Below, in pieces: positions 36,701 through 49,460 of a stretch of DNA of 64,000 bases (position 1 is the first letter of the stretch; every line of letters starts with the position of its first letter). The notes beneath the pieces are model-generated. The model saw only the letters and a program-made list of their open reading frames with translations, did no database searches and had not been told where the DNA came from. The stretch covers positions 6,885,350-6,949,349 of the forward strand of contig OY987271.1 of NCBI GenBank assembly GCA_963920665.1, read 5' to 3'. Source of the stretch: Straminergon stramineum. Its lineage: Eukaryota; Streptophyta; Bryopsida; Hypnales; Calliergonaceae. A program made the position numbers and the translations under genes.

Positions 36701-39260
36701 AGCTATGTGTTTTCCTATCTTCCAAAAATGTTTAAAAAATTTAGATCATAGGATCCTATCCAACCCTATTTTTGTCTCCTTGAGGGGGAGACCATCAAAA
36801 TTTTAGAAAACTATGTGAGATAAAAAATAGGGTCAATTTAATAAGTTGGAGGAAAAATTTATACCTTTGTTATATCTACCATAGCATTCGTAATATATGT
36901 TTTAGGTGATTCTACATAAAATAGGGTGTTTTATAATTCCCCCATTTTCATGCACACTAGAAAAAAATAAGGATCCCAAACATGGGATGCCCCTAAACTT
37001 GATTAGTAGGTTTAGTTGTATTATGACCATTTGATCCGGTTGATGGCCAACTTGTTACTTTGTCCAATTTTGAATTAACTACATGGAGGGAAATTTGATT
37101 TTGTCTTTTTGGGCGGATATGAGCCCTTAATTTGTCACTAGGGGCTCATTCTTTTTTTTTTTTTTTTTCTCGTATTTTGTCATTTTAAATGCAATTTCAT
37201 ATACAAAAAGCCCCCCAAAGAGTGTAGAACCCAAATAGGTGTGTCACATACAAATATAGTATTTGGTTTAAATTTAGAATATTATAGCTAAAATGGCCCA
37301 ACCATGAGTTGTAAATAGGTTAGAACCCAACTAATTGTGGAAAATTGGTCAATTATGAGTGATGGGCATATTAAGCTCAAAACCCCACATGGAGAGGAAA
37401 TCTCTAGGTTAAAATTGGTTGAGGGAACTGTAGTAAAGCATAGGGGTCAGTCCCAGGAGATAGGTTCCAGTTTCCCCATTTCATCGACGAAATAGCAGAA
37501 TCCCAATTGTTAGCTTGCAGATGTTAAAAATATCAAGATGGGACCATGGACGAATCTCAAGTCCAAAGAGGGTGACTTAGGGTTTAAACCATGCCCGGGA
37601 ACCAACGGCAAAGTTGGTTTGCTAAGATTCACCCTGCTATGGAAGATTCCCCAGCCACCGATAATTAAACAAGGGGGTGGATTTTGTCCCCCCTAGGCCG
37701 ATATGTAGAGTAAAAACATAAGCCTACACATGTGTCGTGGGATCCTATGGGAGGTTCCATGAAAAGTTTCGAAATTTTTTGATAGTTAGAAGATGTCTTT
37801 CCGAACAATCAATTGCCCAAACCTATGATGGGAAATTCCTAGAAATTCCCTAGGTGGTGGTGAATTCTCACTAAAAATCATTATAACTTCTTTTATGTTA
37901 ATAAGCTGCCTCGACAAGTTTCAAGACATTTTGATAGTTAGGAGTACCCGAATTTGCCAAATTCCCCAATAATTAATGAAATTTCAAGTCCTCAACGGGT
38001 TTGATTAGTAGAGTGGGAGCATATGAAAGTAGAATGGGGCCCAAGATAAGTTTTTTCTCATTCCCCCATGCCTACTTAGGAGCCTAGGCTAGTTACTTTG
38101 GCTAGAAAAGTCAACCTCCAAAAGTTGGGATTTTTCTTGGTTTTGGTGTTAAGCTGCCACTAGGTTTTATTGCGATTCTGAAGATAGAAAAGGAAGAGGG
38201 GTTTTCTTTTTGCTAGAAATAGCCTCCTAAAGCCAATGGCGCAATCCGTTTGCGATTTGGAGTTAATCTCCTAAAGTTAGCTTAGTGGGCCAACACATGA
38301 TGAAAACCTTGAATTTGGATGAAAATCCACAAAGATAAGGTTAACTTAGATGAACGAGAGGAGGTGGGCGCCCAAGGAAGAGTATAAAAGGGAACCCCTT
38401 CTCCTCTCTCACCACCCCTTTTTTGTGTAATTGGGTCCGTTGGGTCTAATTTATGTTGGAAATTGTGGCATTTTAGCCACAAGCCTTGCAACGGTGTTTT
38501 TTGGGCACTTTTTGCCATTGTTTTTTTTAAGTGTGCGAGGTCTTTGTGGGTCCCTTGAATTTTGAGTGAGCGTAGTACTAACTCTTCCAAGCTTGAGCTT
38601 GGAAGCTTTGCTAATTTACTGTGTTATTAGGAGTTGTGTATGCTTATCCTTGAGAGACCCTTTGGGTCATTCTCCTTGCTTTGTCGTGTACTAACTCTAG
38701 AGCAACCCCCCATATGACTGACGATGCTGCTTTGGGGGGCCTTTAGTTCAAGTCATTTATGTTACTAATCTATGTTGCTTTTCTTTTGAGTGTCAAAGGT
38801 CCCTTCTTTTTTGGTCCTAACATTGATGTGGTACTCCTTGGTGAGAGACATGAGGGTGTGAGGGTAGTGGGTCTTGCCCATACGGTGAAGCTTTGAACCC
38901 CCTTGGGATAAGAAGTCTTAGTAGTGCGTTAATACTACCTCACGGGAGAACCATAAGACCACATGGTTCCTCTCTCTACAAGGTTTAGTTCCCAAAACTT
39001 GTTGAGAACAAACCAAGCTTTAGGTCCCCCAAAGTAGAAATTAGAGGTTAGCAAGAGAGTGAGAAGTGACTAGTGTGAGATAGAGAGGGGCCTTCGCCTC
39101 TACGAGGCTAATCCACCATCCAGTAGCATAGACATGACCACCCAAGCCCCCCATAGGAAATAACACCAAAAATTGCCAAAGAAAAAGTCGCAACCAACAC
39201 CGAAGACCATCCAGCACGTCAGCTAGACTCGCACCCTAGTCCAGCACCCAATACCTAGGA
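36701..39260. other. Retroelement-like non-coding tract, unclassified
   Basis: Base composition changes here: it is more balanced, with many G and C runs. A 17-18 base poly-T lies near 37150. A TATAAAAG box (38384-38391) is followed by a C/T-rich stretch, as in a plant LTR. I could not find a second LTR, a primer-binding site or coding frames, so an LTR-retrotransposon remnant is only a guess. A 102-codon minus-strand frame (38282-38590) is not convincing. Confidence 0.3.
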
Positions 39261-39339
39261 GGGGGTTGGGCCGGATACTATTGGTGGGCAGATGTAGGGG
39301 GGTCGAAGTAACAGTATCGGGTGAGGGACGGGATCACAG

Positions 39340-39590
39340 TATTGAAGGGGGGAGGGGCGGGAGTCAGAATTACAATATTGGGCTAAGGAGTCGAGGTTAC
39401 AATATCGGGTTGAGGAATCGAGGTTACAATATCGAGCTGGGAGTCGAGGTATAGTGTTGGGTTGGGTAGATGAGGGTACAATATCGGGTTGGGAAATCGA
39501 GGTATAGTATCAAGCTGGGGGGGTAGGTTTAGAGTGTTGGGCTCTAAGGGGGTTGGGGTTACAATGTTGGGCTTTGGAAGGTCGGGATTC
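39340..39590 (+). repeat. Minisatellite, ~27-35 bp units
   Basis: About eight or nine degenerate units built on TCGAGGTTACAATATCGGG, with variants such as GAGGTATAGTGTTGGG and GGGGTTACAATGTTGGG. Plus-strand translation gives a repeated RGYNIGL pattern, but the frame is short and not supported as a gene. The flanks (39100-39340 and 39600-41100) resemble it in composition but are not repetitive. Confidence 0.75.
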
Positions 39591-41627
39591 TACAACAACT
39601 GCTTGACAAAAGAAGGAAGGGAGAAGTAAGAAGTCTAAGGGTTAGGGAGAAGAGAATGTAGAGGAAGCAAAGCGTGGCCCTTGCATTAACACCATAAATG
39701 GAGCGGGGAATCCAACGCCCCATCTACTACAACCAACATAAGGACAAGGAAGACAAATCAAATTTAGATGGCAGAAGGCCGAAGGAGTAGGAGAATGATG
39801 AAGGGGGAGGCAATTTGAAGGAAAGGAGGAAGAGTAGATAAGGTAGGGGTGAAATCCTCAAAGACTTATTTAAGCCCTTAGATTAGAGTTGGGTGATCCC
39901 CACAAGATTAAATGTGAGACGTAACTATAGGACGTAAGAAGTAGCTCAACCTTAGAGGATGGTATGACACGTCTTTAAGATTAGCTCAGTAGATAGGAGC
40001 AAGGGTAGTTGGGCCACCTTAGAGTGTGGGAAGAAAGAAAAAAAGGAAGAAAGAAAGAAATCTAGGATAAAACCAACAATTAAACTCATGCACCAAATTA
40101 TTTTATGATTAGAATGGTGGTTTGTTGTCTCACGGCATGGGAGTTCATGGTAGAGGAGGGAGAGCTTCTGGTAGGCATGATCAACTACTCAAGTTCTGAG
40201 GTATGAGTTAAGCCTTTCCAAACTTTTCCTAGGTCCCTAATTTGAAGCTAGTAATTTGGGCCGAGGCCTACCCCTAGGTCAAACCCTTAGGAATGTAGGT
40301 CAAGTCATTTCTAGGGACATAAACGTAAAGAGGGAGGCTATAGCTTTCCAGAACCCTAAGGCACGCCCAAATTGGGCCAAAAATGAGAAAGTTATTGCCA
40401 AATGAAGGTTAGGGTCAAATTGGATGAAGAATAGCTAAACTCCGAATTTGATAGAGAACTAAGTAGATTAAGAGGAGGCTACCCATTAGGGTCCAAGGCC
40501 CAAGAGAAAAGTTAATTCCGAATAATAGGTTAGGAGAAATTAGTGGATGAAGCTTAGGTAAGGCTTAGATGAAAATTTTGTAGGAACCCGTAATCAAGGC
40601 CCAACTCCAGATCTAGGTAGGATCAATTCTTGTGAACCATCCCTGAAAATTTTGGATCCTTTTGAATTGGGGAGCTAGGTGTAATCAATGCCTGAAGTTT
40701 GAGGAACTAAGTAGCGGTCAAACTTCATCCACCTATAACTTTGGCTAAGAAGGTCAGATAGGGCTGAGTTTTATGTTTTTAGAAATGGCACAAGATGAAC
40801 TAGAGGTTTATTAGGTTAGTTTTGCCCTGACATAGAGTCCATCCAAATCATATAGTAGGCCATCCATTTGGTCGGCCAAAACATTGGAAGTAGATTAAGC
40901 GAATCTTGCAAATTTAGTGTCACTTAGGCACTTAGTAAAAAGATCCATTGCTTGGAAGGCACAATGGACCACGCTTAGACACCCAAATATAGGAGTCACT
41001 TAGCTGAAATCCAGAACCTGGTTGTGTTCGCGAATTACCAAGGGTGGATAATTTGGCCCTCACAGTGGGGAGAGGGAGTACACTAGCATTTTCAACGGCA
41101 TTAGGGTTAGCTCTAGCGCACATTCAATGTTGTAGTTGGGCTTGTTAGTTTGCACGGTGAATTTCAATTCTAGTTTTTGCTTAGAATGTGAATCAAACCT
41201 TCGTCTTCTTGCTCGTGGTCCTTATAAATTGAAATACTCATTTTGCTTTAGGGTTTTCAAAATTGATTCAGGAGTGGAGGCTGGTACAATACCTGATCTA
41301 CATCAATTTTTGCTAGAAAATTTTAGGGTGAGGGCATGAGGCCCAACTTGAAAGTATATGGCACATGTAGAGTTGTAGTTCTTGTGTCTACTTTTTGGTT
41401 GTTTTGGTCAGGGAAACAACTTTTAACTTCTCTTTCATGTTTTAGTGCATGCAGAACTTTGTGAATGCTATTATAGTATTCAGGGTCTAGTTAGTGGTTC
41501 TATAGTTTTAGTTTGTTTCACAAGTTAGAGTGCATGGCAGTTGCTTCTGGTGTTTAGGGTTTCTTGCAAACTCCCATTTCTACATTTAGAGTCCAGGACA
41601 GGATGAATGCTAATTCCTTGAGTTTTC
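39591..41627. other. Purine-rich intergenic tract
   Basis: 39600-40560 is strongly enriched in A and G on the plus strand (for example around 40030 AAGAAAGAAAAAAAGGAAGA), turning T-rich after about 41100. No gene or terminal repeat was recognised. It may be a leader or long terminal part of the element whose broken coding sequence starts near 41690, but that is inference. Confidence 0.3.
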
Positions 41628-44600
41628 ATGACGGATTTAGGGTTTGCAGGGTGTTGTTCAACTCTTGTGTTTGAGAATTACCAAAATATGACAAAGATCA
41701 AGATGTACATCCTCACATCTGAAGGTGCATCACCAAAATACATTGGAACCATGAAAGGTGAGGCTAGAGAATCTTTAGCTGTCTTTAGAGTGTATTTGGA
41801 AGAAAAGAAAGTGTTGAATTTTTTATTTCAATACTGGGATCCTGAAGAATGCTATAGAGTGGCCATTACGCTCAAATCACTAAACGACATTGAAGACATT
41901 ATTTTCATGATCTCGACTATTCAGAATGACCTTGGGAATTCAGCAAACAAGTGACAACACCTTGACTCTAAGTTAGATCTCAAAGATAGTCGAGAGAGCA
42001 ACATCATTCACCTGGACGAGTTAGAATTTCCCGACATCAATACTACCAAGCATGCCGAACTACCTATAGATCCATTCTCCTACTCCAAGGTTAGTGTTGC
42101 AAGTGAAGAATGTTTTCTAAAGTCACAAATCGTATCTATAGAGGTTATTGCAATGTATACTGAAGGAGAACAAAAATTATGCAAAGTGTTGAAGGATTTG
42201 TTGTTGGAGGATCATGAATGGTGCCTCAAGTTGTATGATCACCATGGAAAAATAGTTGTAATTCTCTATTGCTTGGAATGCAAGAAGGGAATTGGCGGGG
42301 TAGATGGACAATACACAAAGGACAAAGTTTCAAATTTATTCTCCAATTCCAAACAGAGCCACATCATGAGTAACCTATACATCAGAAGTTGGTATTCAAG
42401 GGTTTAGATTGGTGCCACCACCCCCAATCAATTGCAAAGGGGAAGAAAATTGTGATCCTCCCTACGAAAGATTATAGGCGGCTAGTCTTGGAAGGTGTCA
42501 ACATATGGAACCAAGTGAACGAGGATCTTGACCTAAGTTGGGAGACTTTTGAATTGATTGGAAGAGATCCCAATAGTACAGAATTGAAGAGCTTCTGGTG
42601 GAAAACGAAGTGTGTCTTTTGCATTGAGCTCTACATTTTCTGCCCTCCAAAGAAAAATTTAGATGCAAACCTAAGGAACCACGTTGGAAGAACCCAACAT
42701 GCTGAAAAGGTGTTAGAGGCTGGGAGAGTGGGAAGGCGTGCAACGATTCCAAGTAGGTGAGGGAGGCCTACAAAGTCAATAGTTGATAGTTCCCAATTAA
42801 GCCAAAGGCAACTCCATGTATTCTTTGGCCATGTGGTTGATAGCGTTCAGGTAAATCTTCCTCAATCTATGAAGCACTGTGATTGGAAACTATTGATGGG
42901 CTAGGGTTTTCGTGGACCATTTGTGGTGTATGTTGGGAATTTTTTTGAAGTTCAAGGTTTGTTGTTTGACATTAAGCCTAGTCAATGTTGGTATGCCAAA
43001 CCTTGGTTGCAGGAAGTTGTTGTCTTGGATGGTAATGCTGTAAAAATTAATGGTACTTTTAGGCACCGTAGTTGCCTTAGAATGTCAATGAGTAGCAAAC
43101 CTTGGTCTAGTCTAACTTGCAACATGTGTGCAACTATCTCTTGCCTAACAGACTTTCGGTTGAGGGTGATAAGGGAGGACAAGTTTGTTGAAAAACGAGG
43201 AAGAAAAACTACATAGGGTGGAAGACGCATTGGATACCTATCCTTGCCAGAGTTTACCACACATGGTAGGTCGGTGTCTAGAAAATTGAGAACTAAGCGT
43301 TTTTTTCATTGGGCAGCAAAGTTTAGGATTACGCAATTAAAAGTGAAATGTCCTACCCTAAAGGAGTTTGCACAAGCAGCTTCTAATGAACACAATTTGT
43401 ATAAGTTCTATACAGATATTTTGAGTGCGCATAGGTCTGGTTTGTTTGGAGGTAGGCTAGCATTATGGAATTCCTTGCGAGATGTAGCAACTAATTTGAA
43501 TTGCAAGAAGGAGAGATTTAGGTACACCAAGAGTTCAAAGGCACTTGTCCAAGCCATGAAGATCTACAGAGGTAGGAGAATGTGTGACTTATTTGCACTA
43601 AATTATTCTGGCCCTAGTTACAATACAATAAAAAGGGAGAGTAGGAAGGGTGTGCAACATGTACCGAGGGATTATGGTGAAATTTTTGCTACAGTAGTTG
43701 AGATTTACAAAGACACCAAAGCTACACATAGAATTGTTAGGGCAATTCCAATCATATTAGCAAAGAATGAGACAAAGGTGAGGTCCAGAGTGTCGTATGA
43801 GCAACATTTTGACACCCTTGCAGGATTTTGTAGCCCAAAGCACAACTATGGTTGCATATCCAATTACAAACCCATTGTGGGCACTAGGGAGGTAGGTTAC
43901 AATCAAATTTTGGATTGCTTTTGTTCTGAAAAAGTCAGAGGTTTTGCAAGGGTGATCATGGTGAGCCTACTACATGACAAGTTGCCTAGGTTAGTTCTAT
44001 GCGTCTTTTGTACTTGTAACTGTTTTGATTCATAGTGGGTGAAGAATCAATGGATCAAAATTGAGGAATTCTGGGAGAGGCACTGCAAGCACTATAACAA
44101 AACATGGTAAAAAAAACGTAGTCAAAATTGACTACGGTTCTTTTTGCCACATTTTAGTGCATGCTCTTGTAGTGGGTTATTAGCTTCTTTTGCAATTTTC
44201 CACGGGAATTTTGGGGCGTGTGATATACCATTGGAAAGGTATTGAAAATACCTTTCCAATGGTATATTATACACCCTAAAATTCCAAAAATTTCAGTGGG
44301 AAATTGCAAAAAACATTGACTATACGAGTAGTGGGCTTGTACAAAAACGTGGCAAAAAGAAGCGTAGTCGATTTTGACTACAATTTTTTTTACCATATTT
44401 TGTTACAGTGAAGGTTGTTGGACCCATAATTGGGCATGCTAGTGATGGAGATTCGCGGAGGCAACAGCTCATGTTGGGTGAATATAAATCCACAAACGGG
44501 CAGTGTTTGAAGGTGGACTAGCCGGGTTGGGTATTCCGTGGTAAGTTGAATTTAGATGGAAATGACTTTGGGTTACATGACCATGATTTTATTCATAATG

Positions 44601-44773
44601 GGAAAAAATTGATTAACTCGATAGATTCCCATGTTAGAACATCACAGGTTGGATGTGATGTGGTTACATTCACTCACTTGGGATTAGTTTACAACAAGTT
44701 CAGTTGTGACCTACATGGACTCAAATTAGAAGACACAAATCGGAAAGACCATCAGAATTGGACATCACCATAG
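41628..44773 (+). pseudogene. Broken transposon-type protein, N-terminal and middle parts
   Basis: A series of plus-strand frames that read as one decayed protein. 42153-42407 has a CLECKKGIGG cysteine pair and an SHIMSNLYIRSW segment. 42389-42760 carries CVFC...NHVGRTQHAEK, a CCHH zinc-finger-like pattern. 43244-44035 (263 codons) has LNYSGPSYNTIKRESRKG. After the MITE at 44090-44410 the frame resumes with VVGPIIGHASDGDSRRQQL, then DHDFIHNGKKLINSIDSH and LVYNKFSCDLHGL. Stops and frameshifts separate the blocks (for example at about 42405, 43214, 44034 and 44520), so it cannot be translated whole. The zinc fingers followed by a long conserved-looking core suggest a DNA-transposon protein. I cannot name the superfamily. 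It is not an essential host gene by appearance. Confidence 0.6.
44090..44410. mobile_element. CACTA-type MITE (321 bp), 3 bp target duplication AAG
   Basis: Left end CACTATAACAAAACATGG; right end is the complement of CACTGTAACAAAATATGG. AAG lies immediately outside both ends (44087-44089 and 44411-44413). The whole interior is nearly self-complementary, including ATACCATTGGAAAGGTATT facing AATACCTTTCCAATGGTAT, so the element could fold into one hairpin. CACTA elements make 3 bp duplications and have CACT-type ends. It interrupts the broken transposon protein. Confidence 0.85.
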
Positions 44774-45108
44774 AGAATTTGCTAGAAGTGAGTTCGAGAC
44801 TACTTGATAAAGCTGTGAACGTGAAAGGAGGTCCACCAAGAGCGCACATTTGGGACAAAGTACTACTTGGAGGTTTGCTCTAACTACAATGATATTTTCT
44901 TGTCTCCAAGTTTGGACTTGAGGTCTCACATCGTTTTAGCGTCCAAGGTGTCTTTCTTCTTCCGAATTTAGAAATTGTGGTTTCATTTTGGAAACCATGC
45001 GGTTGGAGGAAATTCTATAAAAATTAACTATTGCCACTAATTTTGTTTCACAACAATGCTTCATAGATGTCCAAATTATGTCGTGCCACTTTGTTGTCCT
45101 GCTTATTA

Positions 45109-46461
45109 TTCACTTTCAAGACAAATATCTTGAACTAGTAGTTCCACTCCATTTGACTGGGAGTGATGCTTGTGAAATTTTTTTTCCAAAATTGGAAGAA
45201 TGGAAGGGCATGAGAGAGCCTACTACTTCCACTAGTTGATTAGTAGTGCTAACACATTGAATCGGTTAACAACAACTAAGTACAAAGAGAATGGGTTGAA
45301 ATTTGGGAGAGTTCATAACAAAATGACAAATGTTTGGGATGCCTTGCATCGACTTGGTGAGCTAGAAGTTCCTTGCAATCTTGCTAATTATACGCTCAGT
45401 GCTACTAATGATGAAGTGGTATCAGCCTTACAACAAGGTCTTAGAGAAGCTCAAACCATGCTCAAGGTTTTGAACATGGCACCTCCAGTCCAATGTGCAA
45501 ACAAAGCTTGGTTTCTAACTCTGTAGTTGGTGGAAAGAGTTGACTTGCAGTACTTTGCTTATATTCTTGCAAATTTGTCAGTGCGGGGGGAAGATGGTGA
45601 CATTGAAGTTCTCCACAATGATCTTGAAGCCAATGCCTTGCATGAAGTTAGTGTGGACAACAACCATGTTTCCTCTATCGAAGGAGAAGAAGAGATTGTG
45701 GAAGACAACTCTCACTATTCTAGAAGTTGAGGTTGAGAATGTAGTGTGTGAAATGTTGAACTTTGAAGAGCCTCAAGTAATTAAGCAATGCCCTCTCCAT
45801 AGATGAGGTAATAGTTTTTGTGCAATATGGAGGGCACAATATTTATAAGTCCACCCTAGTGTCACAGTTGAATGCTAATCCATTTCTATCCAAGGATCGA
45901 TTAATGAGAGTGAAGAATTCAATTTACTTTAATAATTTTGATGATTACATTAGTGCTTCCGCTTCTACGAAGTCAATGTTGTTGGGTCTAGGGATGGATT
46001 ATGGTGTCTATTTCATGCAAAGGAGTACTACAACTATATCATCTTCAGTAAAAGCAACTATCCGGAGGACTAGGGAAAGACCCTCAAAAAGTCTACAGCC
46101 CACATGCGTCTTGAATGGAGTGGACCAAGGCACTTGGTGTATAGGTAGGATGCAAAAAATGAGGCGCAAGGTTGGGATGAGGTGGAGGAATTGTAGGCAA
46201 TCTATTGACCTACAAAACCATGAAGTCAACAAAGGTAAGAAGACAGATATTGTTGGCTCTAGTTTCATGGTCTACTTGAATGATTTTAGAAGAGTCCCTA
46301 GATTTTTGAAGTTCAAATATAACCATGCCGATTCCATTTGGGTTGATGTGGATACTATTATTTGTACTATGACTATGTCATTTGATGCAGAGAAGGATTT
46401 GTTTGAACTCGATCTAGTTGATGGGAATTCTTTGAATGAGTTTGTAGCTAAAGCAAAGTGA
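45109..46461 (+). pseudogene. Broken transposon-type protein, C-terminal parts
   Basis: Appears to continue the protein at 41628-44773. The stretch near 45111-45195 reads HLTGSDACEIFF; an acidic pair in a G-S-D-x-C-E setting is reminiscent of a DDE/D-type catalytic region, though that is inference. 45236-45526 (96 codons) follows in another frame. 45820-46461 (213 codons) is a longer frame with IYKSTLVSQLNANPFLSKD, GTWCIGRMQKMRRKVGMRW and VDVDTIICTMTMSFD. It may be the C-terminal domain or a second product of the same element. Stops and shifts mark decay. Function unknown. Confidence 0.55.
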
Positions 46462-47375
46462 GAATGAAATTGTTGTGAATTTCTCATACTGTTTTTGCAT
46501 TCCTTCAATACCCTAGTGTCGGTCTCCATTTTCCTTGATATTTGTACATTTTACCCTCATACTATAAAATTGAAAATTTTGTCTTTCAAGGGCAGCTTGC
46601 ATTTGTAGGCATTTTGGAAAAGAAATTTAGGAGGATGAAGTGTATTTTTAGAAATAGACAATTGAAAAGACAAGGGTCCCAAAATCTGTGTAATACTCCT
46701 ATATCGTTGGAAGATTTTGGCTATTAATGCAAAGTGAAGTGAGATGCAAGTACAAATCTGTCTAAGTGTGTGAAATGTAGTATACATCAAAATCTAAATC
46801 TGGATGATTTGAGGTATGAAATTTGCCTAAACCTCCATGTTTAATTGTTTGCAGTTGCTTATGTATCTTGCCTTGTTTGTGAATCCAACATTAGAGTATG
46901 TGGAGTCTAAGCAGCAAGCACAGTTCAGCATTTGAAGTTTAGGGTTTTTTTGCTCATTTGCCCTCCACTTGTCACTGGATTGTAGTTCTTTTCTGCATTC
47001 CTTTAAGGTTTTTATTGAATCTAGCTTCTTCTCATGTTGTGGTGACCAATCTCTGATTTGCCTTTGCCACTGTTGTTGTGACTTTTTATCTTTGTCTATG
47101 CAAATTGATCAACATTTGCTATCTGTCACCGAACGTAGACCACCCCATTGCTAGATGTTGTTGGCTTTTGTGGATGCAAATGCCCTATTGATTTTCATTG
47201 CAATCTTTGTACACTTGCAGAGTCTCTTATCATAGATGATCATTGAGGGTTTTAGGTTTACATTGTGAATTACTAGGATTTGGATTTGTCCCTCGTTGTG
47301 AGGTTTTTCTATGATCCTTGTGATGGTTTGAATTGATGTACTTGCTCTCACTACTTTTAGCCATTCGTGAGTGAC
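46462..47375. other. Non-coding tract after the broken transposon protein
   Basis: T-rich on the plus strand with no frame above about 75 codons. It could be the 3' end of the same element, but no terminal repeat was found. Confidence 0.3.
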
Positions 47376-47940
47376 AATGGATTCTCTTGGAGATTATTTT
47401 TATAAATTGACCTTGGAAGCAACTAAATTTGATGCAAGTGAGCGTTCCTTAGAATATAGTTTAAGGGATGTTGTTCTACTAGTTCTTATGCTGCAAGTTC
47501 ACTTCACGGATCCTTGGAAATGGGATTAGCCATAACGTGAGCATCTAGTGACATTTGCAATGTTGGACATCATAAGAGGGACAAACAACTTGTAGAAGGA
47601 TCTTGTGGAAGGCACAACAGAATGGGGGGCACTCACCTTGGCTCGAGAAGATTTCCACTTGTTAGTCCCCCCTGTGTGGATAGAAGAAGAAGAGTATATA
47701 CTCTTCCAATTTCAAAAACACCACTCTCTTTTCAACAAGAATTGGTGGATGCCTCATCCCTTTGTTGATGACAGATGGCGCACATCACCATTTGGGGACC
47801 TCATGATTACAGAACTGTAGGGTCTTAGCTTGGCCTTAGAGGAGGATGGGCAAGAGTGCCTGGAGTGGACTCAGACTAGTGTCTTGCAGCCAATATCTTG
47901 TTTGTGGATTATACCAAATGATCATGTTGGTGCTCGTTGA
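47376..47940 (+). pseudogene. Unrecognised decayed coding-like stretch
   Basis: Begins ATGGATTCTCTTGGAG and reads MDSLGDYFYKLTLEATKFDA in one frame before a stop near 47530. A frame at 47605-47820 continues with VPPVWIEEEEYILFQF and NKNWWMPHPFVDDRW, then a stop. Residue use looks protein-like and the pieces are colinear, so this could be a decayed gene or a second transposon product. I do not recognise it. An intron between the pieces was considered, but no clear splice pair was found. Confidence 0.3.
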
Positions 47941-49225
47941 AGGTTACTTTCTTCTTGCTTTTTTGGTTGTATTAGTGCTGTTGTTCACAACATGAACTCC
48001 CGTAGGCTACAGGTAGTGCTATAGATGTGTTTCATGCATTGATGGTAGCTAGACCACTATAGGTTGTTAGTTCCTCTACCCTCAATTTCTAGTTTTCAAC
48101 ATATTGTATGTGCATATTGATAGCTGCAGTGGATGGATTATATAATTTAGTGAACCTTGAACTTAGAAAATTTTAGTTATGAGGTTGTAAACTTGTAATG
48201 CAAATATTGATACATGTGTTTGTCAACACAACTTTTATATTACATTTTTGTACATTCCACTACCTCATGTTCTCATGTGGTCTATTTCATTGGAATTCAT
48301 ACTATTGCAAGATTTCATATTGCAACTCATTAGTTTTGTAGTTTACAATTCTTTTTGTTCTCAATGGTATACTTCACTTGGAGATTGTGTTTTCAATGGC
48401 CAATTCAATCATATGCAATTTGTATTCTATGGTCTCTCTAATGGCAATTTAAATACTACCCAATGCTTGGTTTTCCAATGTTGTAGTATTCCTCTTGATA
48501 TTTTGTAGTTCTATAATGTTAAAAAAAAATAGGGTGTCAAAAATTACTCCCTCAAACCATTTACAAAAAAAATAGGGTGTTGAAAAATACATGCCAATAC
48601 CTTTTAATGTAAAAATAGGGAGGAAAAAAATACTTATAAACACATAAATACCCCCCAATAAAATACCCCATTATCACACATGATATCTAAATGTATGGGG
48701 GGTGACCCCCCTCAGTTTGTCTCCTGAGAAGACAATGGGACTTTCAAGGTCAAAATAATTTTTCTATGAAAATTGAGAGTAGACATGCAACAAATGCTTG
48801 TGAACAATAAAAAAAATCTTTCTAGGAAAATTGAATTAGCATATTTTGAAGACTTATGAGTCTAAAAGACTACTATAAATGAAGCATTTGTTGGGAATGG
48901 ATCAACCCATGTAGATGGCAAATTTCATTTGTTGATAGTTGATACCTTTGTCAGGAGATAGACCCTATAAAGAACTAATATGTTCTTTTCCTTGAAAAAT
49001 TCTTGGGTACTCATATATTGATAAGGGCATTTGACCCACAATGGGTGTGTGCATTGTAGTGGTGATAACTAAAAAAACATATATTGAAATAAATACAAGA
49101 CAATGAAGGTCATAGGTATTGACAATGCCTTGTGCTTATTTAGAACCTATTTTTGAAGCATAGTAGTCAACATTATTGAAGGACAATAGAAATGAATATG
49201 GGTCAAAGACACCCTATTTTACAAT
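47941..49225. other. Intergenic, nothing recognised
   Basis: T-rich and AT-rich DNA. Around 48535-48620 'AAAAATAGGG(T/G)' recurs with roughly 40-50 bp spacing. No genes. Confidence 0.35.
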
Positions 49226-49238
49226 AGTAGTATTAGAT

Positions 49239-49460
49239 CACTACAAGAGAAAGGGGTGTTTAAAGTAAGTTTTTAAGTATAGTCCTTGACGTAAGATTAT
49301 AACTAATGACCTTTTAGGAGATTTTTGATAAAATTTTACTAGAAATGCATGTATTTCTAATAAATTTTTACTAAAAATCTCCTAAAAGATCATTACTCGT
49401 AATCTTATGTTGAGGACTATATTTAAAAACTCACTTTAAACACCCCTTTCTCTTATAGTG
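49239..49460. mobile_element. CACTA-type MITE (222 bp) in the copia 5' LTR, duplication GAT
   Basis: Left end CACTACAAGAGAAAGGGGTG; right end is the complement of CACTATAAGAGAAAGGGGTG. GAT occurs on both sides (49236-49238; 49461-49463). The two halves are inverted repeats over most of their length, so the unit is a near-perfect hairpin. Removing it with one GAT restores the LTR sequence seen at 52951-52980. Confidence 0.92.

Noticed and set aside
38282..38590. 102-codon minus-strand frame
   Set aside because: No domain, no homologous frame elsewhere in the window, and it overlaps the TATAAAAG/C-T-rich region.
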